A program made the position numbers and the translations under genes. From Pontiella sulfatireligans (GTDB lineage: Bacteria > Verrucomicrobiota > Kiritimatiellia > Kiritimatiellales > Pontiellaceae), in assembly GCF_900890705.1 (NCBI RefSeq), contig NZ_CAAHFH010000001.1, positions 1,922,001 through 1,986,000 of the forward strand: a DNA stretch of 64,000 nucleotides. The letters are read 5' to 3'. Every line of letters starts with the position of its first letter. The stretch's first letter is position 1. Shown here in pieces: positions 26,245 through 34,200 of this stretch. A model generated the notes under the pieces. The model worked only from the letters and a program-made list of their open reading frames with translations. It had not been told where the DNA came from and searched no databases.

Positions 26245-26829
26245 TTATTTTTCGTAGTCGTTGAGCGGATTGCCGTCTTTGTCAACACGCCAGTTTTTAT
26301 TGCGGCCGAGCGTTTGGATGTAGGCGGTCAGATCCTTGATCTCTTCGTCGGTCAAATAGTCGAACGAAGGCATGATGGAAACCTTTTCGTAGACCCCTTT
26401 CCGGTTCGGGAACTTTTCACCCATGTTGCGCGGATCCTTGAAATGCGCCCAATGCCATTCCGAGGAATATTTTCCGCCGACGCGCGCCAGGTCGGGCCCG
26501 GTGCGTTTGGTGCCGAGGAAGTTGATCCGGTCGTTGACATATTCCCACGACTCGGATTCAGGCGCATCCACCAAGCGCCAGCCATAGCGGCGCTTGTCGG
26601 AATCCAGATGGCGAATCTGCTGGGTGTGGCAATAGACGCACCCTTCGCTCAAATAGATTTGAATGCCGCGCTGCTCCTGCTCGGTGTATTCGTGGACCGG
26701 ATAGTCCGACTTCCACATTTCCGGGCTGACCATCGGCGGCACGATGGTCGTCAGCGCCGCTCCAACGGCAAACAAAAGGAAGGCGCCGGTAGCGGTCCAA
26801 AGCAAGCTTTTTTCAACATCGATTTTCAT
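26245..26829 (-). CDS. ccoO: cbb3-type cytochrome c oxidase subunit II (CcoO/FixO)
   Basis: A 194-residue monoheme membrane cytochrome. One N-terminal membrane helix (residues 9-31) anchors a periplasmic class I cytochrome c domain with the heme site CVYCHTQ (C64, C67, H68), the family QIRHLDSDKRRYG stretch, and a probable axial methionine in SIMPSF. It passes electrons to the CcoN active site. AGGAATC precedes the start. It is 15 bases after ccoN, and the operon continues with the CcoQ-position gene. Length is normal for CcoO. Confidence 0.95.
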   Translation of the reverse strand: MKIDVEKSLLWTATGAFLLFAVGAALTTIVPPMVSPEMWKSDYPVHEYTEQEQRGIQIYLSEGCVYCHTQQIRHLDSDKRRYGWRLVDAPESESWEYVNDRINFLGTKRTGPDLARVGGKYSSEWHWAHFKDPRNMGEKFPNRKGVYEKVSIMPSFDYLTDEEIKDLTAYIQTLGRNKNWRVDKDGNPLNDYEK

Positions 26830-26843
26830 GATTCCTATTCCCC

Positions 26844-28217
26844 CTACTCGGCCGCAACGGTTTCTGCTTCCACTTCCGCATCTTCGCTATATTTCCCGAA
26901 GAACGTCTGCATGATGTTATAGAAGAACAGGAAGTAGGATCCGAAGATTACCGCTCCCGTACTAAAGCGCATCCAATGGGCGTGCTTAAGCGCAGCCAAC
27001 GTTTCCACAAAGGTGTTTTCCGGATTCAGCCAAGCAAAGCCCTGGATGACTCCGCCGATCCACAGAACGGCAAAGAACGGGATGCTTGCCAGCGTCATCA
27101 GCCAGAAGTGCAGATCGCCCATCTTTTCAGAATAGAGCTTGCGACCTGCCAGCTTCGGGGCAACGTAGTAGATGCCCGCCATCGCATAATAGGAAAATGC
27201 GCCGAACAACGCCATGTGGGCATGGCCGACAACCCAGTCGGTCTTGCTGGTGATTTCGTTCACCGAGCGGATCGCCTGGAAAGGTCCCTGCAGGCAGGTG
27301 AAGACATAGTAGACCGTGCCCATCATCAGCAGCTTCGGTATCGGCCCAAGCATGCGTTTCCCGCGCGGCGCGGTTGCAAACGTTCCGAAGAAGTTGGTGA
27401 TCACCGCCATCACCGGAATGATCAGGCTGAACGAGAAGATGATCGATACCGTCTGCAGCCAGTGCGGACTCGGCCCGTGGAGCATATGGTGGGCGCCCGT
27501 CCAAACATAGACGAAGGAGATCACCCAGAAACCAATCATGCTCAACTTGTGCGAGTAGATTGGCGTATCGAGCTGCTTCGGAATCAGGTAGTAGGCAATC
27601 GCGACGCCGAGCGGGGTAAAGATCAGGCCCACGGCGTTATGGACATAGAACCAAATCAGGTTGGCCTGGTTTGAACCCGCCATCACCGGCATCTGGCTCA
27701 GCATGTTGCCGGTGATGTAGACAAAGGTGGTCCAGATGACGGCACCCAGCGTGTACCATACCGTTACATAAAGGTATTTCACCTTCCGGATGGCTACGGT
27801 GCCGACCACATTGATTAAGAACATGACCCAGCAGACCGCGACGAGGTAGTCGAACGGAGGCGGGATTTCACCGTATTCAACGTTCTTAACCTTGCCCAGC
27901 GCAATGCAAACCAGTCCGCCGATTATGGTCAGGTTGTAGAGCACGCCCATGGCCACGCCCAGCTTTTCAGAAAAGAGCTTGGTGTGCAGGATGCGGGGAA
28001 GAATCCAAAAGAGGATTCCCATGTTGGCTTGCAGCAGCCAGCCGAACAGGTTGATGTTCGTGTGCAGCATGCGCAGGCGCGGCATGGAGAGGTATTCAAT
28101 ATCCCCAACCGTCGGCACCACAAATTTCAGCGCCGTCAGAATCCCCATGGTCAGTGCGAATCCAAAGAAGATGCACGACGAAATGATCATCGTTTTTGCA
28201 GCAGTATCTTGTTTCAT
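26844..28217 (-). CDS. ccoN: cbb3-type cytochrome c oxidase subunit I (CcoN/FixN)
   Basis: A 457-residue heme-copper oxygen reductase core with 12 membrane helices. Ligand histidines are visible: H52 (low-spin heme), H193 in WFYVHNAVGL and H243/H244 in WTGAHHMLHGP (copper B), H332/H334 in VVGHAHMALFG (hemes b3 and b). Sequence is close to the C-family rather than A/B types. It reduces oxygen at low concentration and pumps protons. The start codon overlaps the stop of the heptaheme cytochrome by one base. Neither ccoP nor fixP is present nearby; the heptaheme protein sits in its place. Confidence 0.95.
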   Translation of the reverse strand: MKQDTAAKTMIISSCIFFGFALTMGILTALKFVVPTVGDIEYLSMPRLRMLHTNINLFGWLLQANMGILFWILPRILHTKLFSEKLGVAMGVLYNLTIIGGLVCIALGKVKNVEYGEIPPPFDYLVAVCWVMFLINVVGTVAIRKVKYLYVTVWYTLGAVIWTTFVYITGNMLSQMPVMAGSNQANLIWFYVHNAVGLIFTPLGVAIAYYLIPKQLDTPIYSHKLSMIGFWVISFVYVWTGAHHMLHGPSPHWLQTVSIIFSFSLIIPVMAVITNFFGTFATAPRGKRMLGPIPKLLMMGTVYYVFTCLQGPFQAIRSVNEITSKTDWVVGHAHMALFGAFSYYAMAGIYYVAPKLAGRKLYSEKMGDLHFWLMTLASIPFFAVLWIGGVIQGFAWLNPENTFVETLAALKHAHWMRFSTGAVIFGSYFLFFYNIMQTFFGKYSEDAEVEAETVAAE

Positions 28218-29977
28218 TATTTCGCTTCCTCGGTGGTGTTCGCCCGGATAAAGGCGATGATGTCCAGAATGGTTTGGTCGCTCAGGTGGTCATGCGCCGG
28301 CATCGGCGTTCCCGCAACACCCAGCAGAATGGATTCGTAAAGACGCGCGTCGTTCACGGCAGCCTGGTTCATGAACGCTGCGTTAATCAGGTTGCGCGGC
28401 AGCGGATGCTCCAGATCGTAGGCGTTCGGCCCCTTGCCGTTGGCCAGCTTGCCGTGGCAGGAGGTGCAGAATTTCTGGAAGGCTTCGTGGCCGTCTTCCG
28501 GATTGCCGGCTTCAACAACCAATCCCTTGTTACGATAGTCCTGACGTTCCTTGTCTCCAATGGCAGGAAGCGTTACTTCCATGCGTCTGAAGCCGTCATG
28601 CCCGCTGAGACTCTTATCCTTGATAAATCCGACCAAGGTTTCAATTTGCTGGTCGGACATGATGTCTTTCCAGGCCGGCATCGCCGTGCCCTTCACGCCA
28701 TCGCGGATGGAATCTTTGAACCGCTTGTCGTACGAAGCCACAAACTGGTATTTGCTGAAGTCGCGCGGCAGCGGATCCAGCATGGCGGCAATCTTGCCCT
28801 CTCCATTCAAATCCTCTCCGTGGCAGGAGACGCAATAGGTGTCGTAGAGCTTTGGGCCGTCCGTCTTGCTGCCGAGTTTATAGTCCAACGTGGAGAGGTA
28901 GGAAACCAGGCTTTCCAGCTCGGCATCGTTGTAGTCCTTGAAGGTCGGCATAATGGAATCGGCCACATGGGAGCGCGAATTGACAATGTGCTCCTTCACG
29001 TACTTGCTGCCGCGCGAACGGATCGTCCATGTCAGCTCGGGGCCGATGTTGCCGCCGGCCAGATCGCCGTCGCTGTTGCGGATGGCATGGCAGTTGACGC
29101 AGCCGCCCTTGGCCACGGAACCTTCGTACGGAGCGCCGGCAAACAGGCTGCGCCCGGCCGCCACGCTGGGCGAATCAATGCGGGCGAGATCCGACTTGGG
29201 CTTGATGTAGCCGATCGGTGCGCTGTCGGCCGAGCGAAGGCGGTCCTTCTGCTGGCCTTTGAGATAGGTGGCAATAGCCGCAACGGTTTCTTCGTCGTGC
29301 ACCCAGCCGAACGTGGGCATCTTCGAGTTGGCGATATTGGCCGACGGATCGACCATGGATTCAACCAGGTAGTCAAAGCTGAACTTGCCGCCCGCATCGG
29401 TTAGCTCGGGCGCCTGCGACGAGGAGGAAATCCCCGCGATCGTATGGCAGCCCCAGCAGGCCTTTTCAAGAAAGAGCTCCTGCCCTTTAACGTAGTGCTC
29501 CGCTCCGGCCAAGGTTCCGTCCTCCATGGCATGGCACCGGACGCAGTTGGCCTGGGCGATTTCTCCCTTCAGCAACGGTGCCGGCCAGCCGTGGAGCTCG
29601 CCGTGCGCAGCATGAATGTCCAGATCACGGCCGCTTCCATCGTGGCAGACCACGCAGCCGATTTTCGCAAAGTCGTGCGGGTCTTTTTCAACGCCCGGAA
29701 CAATCGGCGGGTGGGCGGCCAGCGGCGGCTCGAATCCGGCGGCGTCGGGATTGGACGCGCCGATGTGGCACGACTGGCAACGGTCGATCAAGACCTTGCC
29801 CGGCGTCTTGACGTTCACCTGCTTGATCTCAACCGTGTAGTCTTCCACGTCGAGCTGCTTGTAGTAGTTCTTCTGGTGCTTCGTGAAGTCCTGGTCGAAT
29901 GCCTTGAAGAGCGAAGCGCCCAGCAACACAAACCCAGCCAGCGCCAAGATAAACAATATGCGATAATCCTTAATCAT
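28217..29977 (-). CDS. Heptaheme membrane cytochrome c of the bc-cbb3 operon
   Basis: A 586-residue protein with one N-terminal membrane anchor (residues 6-24) and seven CxxCH sites at about C67, C108, C145, C174, C293, C382 and C504. The first four lie close together in a tetraheme section; the last three each belong to a class I cytochrome c domain, with likely axial methionines in SIMPTF, TAMPAW and TPMPAH. It lies between cytochrome b and ccoN, 1 base from each neighbour. It could combine the jobs of cytochrome c1 and CcoP, carrying electrons from the Rieske protein to CcoO/CcoN (inference). Confidence 0.85.
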   Translation of the reverse strand: MIKDYRILFILALAGFVLLGASLFKAFDQDFTKHQKNYYKQLDVEDYTVEIKQVNVKTPGKVLIDRCQSCHIGASNPDAAGFEPPLAAHPPIVPGVEKDPHDFAKIGCVVCHDGSGRDLDIHAAHGELHGWPAPLLKGEIAQANCVRCHAMEDGTLAGAEHYVKGQELFLEKACWGCHTIAGISSSSQAPELTDAGGKFSFDYLVESMVDPSANIANSKMPTFGWVHDEETVAAIATYLKGQQKDRLRSADSAPIGYIKPKSDLARIDSPSVAAGRSLFAGAPYEGSVAKGGCVNCHAIRNSDGDLAGGNIGPELTWTIRSRGSKYVKEHIVNSRSHVADSIMPTFKDYNDAELESLVSYLSTLDYKLGSKTDGPKLYDTYCVSCHGEDLNGEGKIAAMLDPLPRDFSKYQFVASYDKRFKDSIRDGVKGTAMPAWKDIMSDQQIETLVGFIKDKSLSGHDGFRRMEVTLPAIGDKERQDYRNKGLVVEAGNPEDGHEAFQKFCTSCHGKLANGKGPNAYDLEHPLPRNLINAAFMNQAAVNDARLYESILLGVAGTPMPAHDHLSDQTILDIIAFIRANTTEEAK

Positions 29978-29978
29978 G

Positions 29979-31322
29979 TTAGTGCCCTCCCCCGGTCACT
30001 TCGTGCACCCATGGATAAATCGTGTCCCAGTTTTGGCCACGGAAGTAGACCCCGATAATAATCAGCGACAGCATGAAGAGATACATGCCGATGAACAGCG
30101 CGTTCTCCAGGTTGCGTTCCTTGGCAAACCAAACGCCGGGAATGTTTTTCCGGTAGGTTTTGGTGAACGATTCGAAAAAGATTTCGATGTAGGGAAGCAC
30201 CATCACGCCGGCGGCTAGAATACCGGGGATCACGATGCCGCCGATGAAGCCGTGGTAGGAAACCAGCTCCTGCAGACCGAGGAAATACCACGGCGCCTTG
30301 GACGGGTTGGTCGGGTGGTTCGGATCGGCCGGCCCTTCGAGCGGCGCGTCGAACAAGACCGAGATCAAACTCAGGAAGGCCACGACGCCGAGCAGCACGA
30401 TCAGCTCGCGCACAATCAGCTTCGGCCAGGCAAACATCATCTGGTCAACCTCTTCGTTCACCTTGGGCTCCTTGCCTTTGACGATTTCCACCAGCTTGTA
30501 GCTGCGAGCGGATTTGAAGACCGAGTTGTTTTTCACTTCGCCGAACTCTTCGTCGGGAATCTGCTTTTCCTTCGAGGTGTCGGCCGGTTTGGCCAGCCCG
30601 CCATCCTTGCGGATGCGGAAAAAATGAACGGCAATCAGGAAGCCCATAACCGCCGGAAGCACGGCAACGTGGAGGACGTAGAAGCGGATGAGCGCCTCGG
30701 ACCCCACATCGGTATCGCCGAGCAGAATGCCGCGGATGAGCGCGCCGCCCGGTGCAATCTTCGCGATCTCCGTGCCGACCTTAACGCCCCAGAAGGCCAG
30801 CTGGTCCCATGGGAGCAGATAGCCGGTGTAGGAAAGGAATACGGTCAGCAGACCGAGGATGCAGCCGATGACCCAGTTGAATTCGCGACCGCCCCGGTGC
30901 GCGCCAGCGAGATAGACGCGCAACATGTGCAACGCCACAAAGGCCACCATTCCGTGCGCCGCCCAGCGGTGCATATTGCGGAGGAATCCACCCCAGAACA
31001 CGTTGCTGCGCAGGTTAAGCATGCGACTGTAGGCATCCGGCAGCCCGTCGGGGCCGATGGCGGTCGATGGAACATAGTGGAACATCAGCAGAATGCCAGT
31101 CACCGACAAAATGAGAAAGAGGTAGAAGGTGATCAGCCCCAGCCCCATCGTGGTTTTGAATTTGACCGAGCGCTTGTGGATCTTCACCGGCTGGATATGC
31201 AGCAGCACGTTGCTGAACATGATCTTCGACTTAGTGAGTCCGGTATTGTCTAAACGATGACGGAAGAAGGAGTAGTAGAGCTTCGTTCCGAACTCCTTGG
31301 CCATCTCAATTAATTCATTCAT
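29979..31322 (-). CDS. Cytochrome b of a Rieske/cytochrome b complex (fused b6/subunit IV form)
   Basis: A 447-residue membrane protein. Heme ligand histidines are H118/H132 in MHRWAAH...ALHM and H218/H233 in YVLH...VHFF, with 14 residues between the second pair, as in b6f-type rather than bc1-type proteins. The N-terminal part aligns with cytochrome b6 (HRW, RVYLAG, GYLLPWDQ). The C-terminal part matches subunit IV (PWYFLGLQELVSYHG); the Qo PEWY motif is APWY here. It oxidises quinol and feeds the Rieske protein and the heptaheme cytochrome. Lies directly after the Rieske gene and 1 base before the heptaheme gene. Confidence 0.92.
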   Translation of the reverse strand: MNELIEMAKEFGTKLYYSFFRHRLDNTGLTKSKIMFSNVLLHIQPVKIHKRSVKFKTTMGLGLITFYLFLILSVTGILLMFHYVPSTAIGPDGLPDAYSRMLNLRSNVFWGGFLRNMHRWAAHGMVAFVALHMLRVYLAGAHRGGREFNWVIGCILGLLTVFLSYTGYLLPWDQLAFWGVKVGTEIAKIAPGGALIRGILLGDTDVGSEALIRFYVLHVAVLPAVMGFLIAVHFFRIRKDGGLAKPADTSKEKQIPDEEFGEVKNNSVFKSARSYKLVEIVKGKEPKVNEEVDQMMFAWPKLIVRELIVLLGVVAFLSLISVLFDAPLEGPADPNHPTNPSKAPWYFLGLQELVSYHGFIGGIVIPGILAAGVMVLPYIEIFFESFTKTYRKNIPGVWFAKERNLENALFIGMYLFMLSLIIIGVYFRGQNWDTIYPWVHEVTGGGH

Positions 31323-31343
31323 TGGTTCTCCCCTTAAAACAAA

Positions 31344-31817
31344 CTAAACAACAGCGTAGAAGGTGCCTTCCGGCATCGACGTTCCTGTATCGACTTCGAT
31401 CTGGCCGCCCGGCACATTCTTGATTTCCAGCCAAGGCAGGGTCTTCGGCGCGGGGCCGCCAACCACGAGGCCGTCGGAATCATACTGCGAACCGTGGCAC
31501 GGGCACTGGAAGCCGGTTTCAACGCGGTTGACCGTGCAACCGAGGTGGGTGCAGACCAGCGAAATGGCCGCCACTTCGGTTTCGGTCTGACGACGCAAAA
31601 CCACCTTCATATCGTCAAAGATCAATTCGTCACCCACATCTGGAAGATCGTCGAGCGGAATCAAAAACTTTTGAGGGGTTCCGTAGGAAACCACCGGAAA
31701 CATATATTTAAAAAGCGCCCCGCCGGTGCCTGCCGCCGCCAAGCCCATCAAACCGAATGCCGAGCCCAACGTAATCAACTCGCGCCGGCTTTTCCCGTCC
31801 TTTTCTGTCTTAGCCAT
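31344..31817 (-). CDS. Rieske iron-sulfur protein of quinol oxidase
   Basis: A 157-residue protein. Cluster motifs CTHLGC (C89, H91, C94) and CPCHGS (C105, C107, H108) are complete: C89, H91, C105 and H108 bind the 2Fe-2S cluster, and C94-C107 would form the disulfide. A twin-arginine-like start ([10 protein letters not shown]) and hydrophobic segment up to about 38 suggest Tat insertion with an uncleaved anchor. The ATG overlaps the ccoS stop (TAATG). It passes electrons from cytochrome b-bound quinol to cytochrome c. Confidence 0.95.
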   Translation of the reverse strand: MAKTEKDGKSRRELITLGSAFGLMGLAAAGTGGALFKYMFPVVSYGTPQKFLIPLDDLPDVGDELIFDDMKVVLRRQTETEVAAISLVCTHLGCTVNRVETGFQCPCHGSQYDSDGLVVGGPAPKTLPWLEIKNVPGGQIEVDTGTSMPEGTFYAVV

Positions 31818-31996
31818 TATTTACTTCCTCCATCAACAGCACCGTTCGCGTGCTTTTCCTCTTCGCGGAAAATTACATATTTTGCTTCTTCCGGATCGTC
31901 AAACTGCCCGTCCTTCACCGCCCAGCGGAAAAGGACGAAAAAGATGCCGCCCAACAACGTGGTCGTTATTAAAAGTATGATCGTCAGTGTTAGCAT
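31817..31996 (-). CDS. ccoS: cbb3 oxidase maturation protein CcoS
   Basis: A 59-residue protein: one membrane helix (residues 3-23) then [21 protein letters not shown], the CcoS family signature (compare the common form WAVRSGQFDD). CcoS is needed to mature the heme and copper centres of cbb3 oxidase. It is unusual to find it ahead of the Rieske/cytochrome b genes rather than beside ccoI. Its stop overlaps the Rieske start by one base, so it is translated with that operon. The Shine-Dalgarno is weak. Confidence 0.85.
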   Translation of the reverse strand: MLTLTIILLITTTLLGGIFFVLFRWAVKDGQFDDPEEAKYVIFREEEKHANGAVDGGSK

Positions 31997-32093
31997 CGTT
32001 TATAATCCGTAATGAGTAATTCGTAATTTCTATTGCGTATTGCGTATTTTCTGATTCTAAAAATTATTCTGCCACTAAATTATTCTGCCTATA

Positions 32094-33881
32094 TCACGCA
32101 TAGCAGTCCTCAAAACTGTTTTCCGTCATTTGGCAGGCGCCGGTCGGGCACTTTTGCGCGCACATGCCGCAACGGATGCATTTGAGCGGATCAAACAGCA
32201 TGACCGATCCTTCGGCCTCCGCCACTTCCATGCTGCCGAATTCCATTTCGGCCAAAACCTTCAGTTCCTCGCCGCCGTCCACGCGGTCGACCGTCACCAT
32301 CGAAAGGCAATACGAGGGGCAGACATCCACGCAACCGCCGCAAAGAATGCAGATGTCGCCCTCAAAAGTCGGGTGGATGTGGCATTCCAGACAACGGCCG
32401 GCCTGCTCTTTGGCTTCCTTTTCTGGATATTCCACTGTTGAGTTAACGTGCGGCTCTTCGGCCGGCTTGACCGGAAGCTCTTCGCGTTCATCGCGCTCTT
32501 CGTCGACATAGCCCGATTTGCGGCCGTATTCGGGCAGATCTGTGAACGTGAGCTTGCGTTTGAGCGACTGGGGCTTCCCGCCAGAAATGTAGGCATGGAT
32601 GCCTTGCGCCGCCTTGCTGCCCGACGCCACGGCATCAATGAACAGTTTCGGGCCGTGGGCAATGTCGCCGCCCACAAAAACATTCGGCTTGTTCGTTGCC
32701 AACGTCTCTTCGTCGGAAACCTTCACCCAACCTTGCGGCGTCAGTTCAACGCCGGAGTTTTCCAGAAAATCCAGATCGGAACCCTGCCCGACCGCAAAAA
32801 ATACCGCGTCGCCTTCAATCAGGCGCGTTTCCTCTTCCATCTGCGGGGAAAACTTTCCGTCCTCATCAAAAACGCGGATCACCTTGCTGACGGTCAACCC
32901 TTTGATCTTACCGTTTTCAACCACGATTTCACGAGGGCCCCAACCGTCGTTGATCACGACGCCTTCACGTCGGCCGCCGTCGCGCTCATCGACCGAGCCG
33001 GTCATTTCGTCAAGGAGTTCGCGTTCCAGACAGGCGAGCTGCACTTCCGGCGAACCGCAACGCAAGGCCGAGCGGGCCACGTCGAACGCCACATCACCTC
33101 CGCCGATAACGATAGAACGGGTGGTGGTGAGGTCCCATGCCTCGCGCATATTAAAATCAAACAGGAATTCGAGGCCGATATGGGTATCTTCATGATCCGA
33201 ATTCGCAATTGGAATCTTGCGGCCGCGCGCCAGCCCGACCGCGATATAAACCGCGTCGTGCTGTTTTTCCAATTCCTCGAAAGTGATGTCTTTACCGACA
33301 TCGATGCCGTTTTTGACCTCGATGTTGTCGAACAGCTCAATGGAAGCGAGCTCGTCGGCCACCACTTTGCGGGACAAACGGTTGATCGGAACACCCTGCA
33401 CCAGCTGTCCTCCGGACGTTTCCCAACGTTCGTAAACGGTCACGCTGTAGCCGAGGCGGGCCAGATCGTGTGCGCAGGTGTATCCCGCGCAGCCGCCGCC
33501 GATGATGCCGATGGATTTTCCGTTCAACTCAGGCTTTACCGAGCCGGGAGCAATGGAATAAGTCAGCGGCGTTGCGAGGTCGCCCGCTTCGGGGCCGTGT
33601 TTCTCCGTCAAATAGCCCTTGATGTTACGGATCACAACGGCTTCATCGACGTCGGAACGGCGACAGCCTTTTTCGCACGGGGCGCCGCAAACCTTCCCGC
33701 AAATCGAGGCAAAGGGGTTGGTGGCACGGGAAATGGCGTACGCTTCTTTATACTTTCCAGCCACCGTAGCCATCAAATAGCCACGCGCGTCCGTGCTTAC
33801 AGGACACGAGTTCCGGCATACAACCTCGGCTTCATAGTAGTCGTCGGTTGGAAGCTCAACCTTGATCTTTTCCATTGCCAT
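32094..33881 (-). CDS. GltD-like FAD/NAD(P) oxidoreductase with ferredoxin domains
   Basis: A 595-residue iron-sulfur flavoprotein. N-terminal cysteines C22, C26, C61, C65, C69 and C73 fit the two-cluster domain of glutamate synthase small subunits. The FAD-binding GGGCAG lies at about 128-133 with the E-rich strand TVYER; a second Rossmann motif GGGDVAFDVA is the NAD(P) site. The C-terminal part has two 4Fe-4S motifs, CILCGGCVDVCP and CIRCGMCAQKCP. AGGAGG precedes the start. Leading gene ahead of ccoS and the Rieske gene: an electron-input module from NAD(P)H or ferredoxin is plausible (inference). The quinone or partner is unknown. Confidence 0.85.
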   Translation of the reverse strand: MAMEKIKVELPTDDYYEAEVVCRNSCPVSTDARGYLMATVAGKYKEAYAISRATNPFASICGKVCGAPCEKGCRRSDVDEAVVIRNIKGYLTEKHGPEAGDLATPLTYSIAPGSVKPELNGKSIGIIGGGCAGYTCAHDLARLGYSVTVYERWETSGGQLVQGVPINRLSRKVVADELASIELFDNIEVKNGIDVGKDITFEELEKQHDAVYIAVGLARGRKIPIANSDHEDTHIGLEFLFDFNMREAWDLTTTRSIVIGGGDVAFDVARSALRCGSPEVQLACLERELLDEMTGSVDERDGGRREGVVINDGWGPREIVVENGKIKGLTVSKVIRVFDEDGKFSPQMEEETRLIEGDAVFFAVGQGSDLDFLENSGVELTPQGWVKVSDEETLATNKPNVFVGGDIAHGPKLFIDAVASGSKAAQGIHAYISGGKPQSLKRKLTFTDLPEYGRKSGYVDEERDEREELPVKPAEEPHVNSTVEYPEKEAKEQAGRCLECHIHPTFEGDICILCGGCVDVCPSYCLSMVTVDRVDGGEELKVLAEMEFGSMEVAEAEGSVMLFDPLKCIRCGMCAQKCPTGACQMTENSFEDCYA

Positions 33882-34200
33882 AACGGTACTTGCCTCCTAA
33901 ACAGAGTGAAACCCTAACAAACATGTGCGGTTTAATCACGTCTTTAATGAAGTGGATTTATTGCACCGCGCCGATCCGATTTCAACCCTAAATTGGTATT
34001 TAAATACCGAATTAGTGCTAGAAGCGGTTTTCCCGACGTTTAGAATTGGTTATTTTTGATTTGCATCCGGAAAAACAAATAGGTGACAAGAATAATCGTC
34101 TTTTGCGTATATTCTTCATTTAACGTGCTTTATATCTTTATCAGCCATCAATTTCTCGGTAAAATACAGATCTAAAGTCTAAACTCAGGAGGCACCCACC
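33882..34200. promoter_or_regulatory. Divergent intergenic region between respiratory operon and pentaheme cytochrome
   Basis: This 319-base, A+T-rich stretch separates the leftward FAD-oxidoreductase gene and the rightward cytochrome gene and must hold both promoters. AGGAGG sites precede both starts (AGGAGG around 34187 for the rightward gene, and complement CCTCCT near 33893). I do not assign -35/-10 boxes. Confidence 0.4.

Noticed and set aside
28196..29404. 402-codon rightward frame opposite the heptaheme cytochrome gene
   Set aside because: The opposite strand encodes seven CxxCH motifs; this frame has no recognisable feature.
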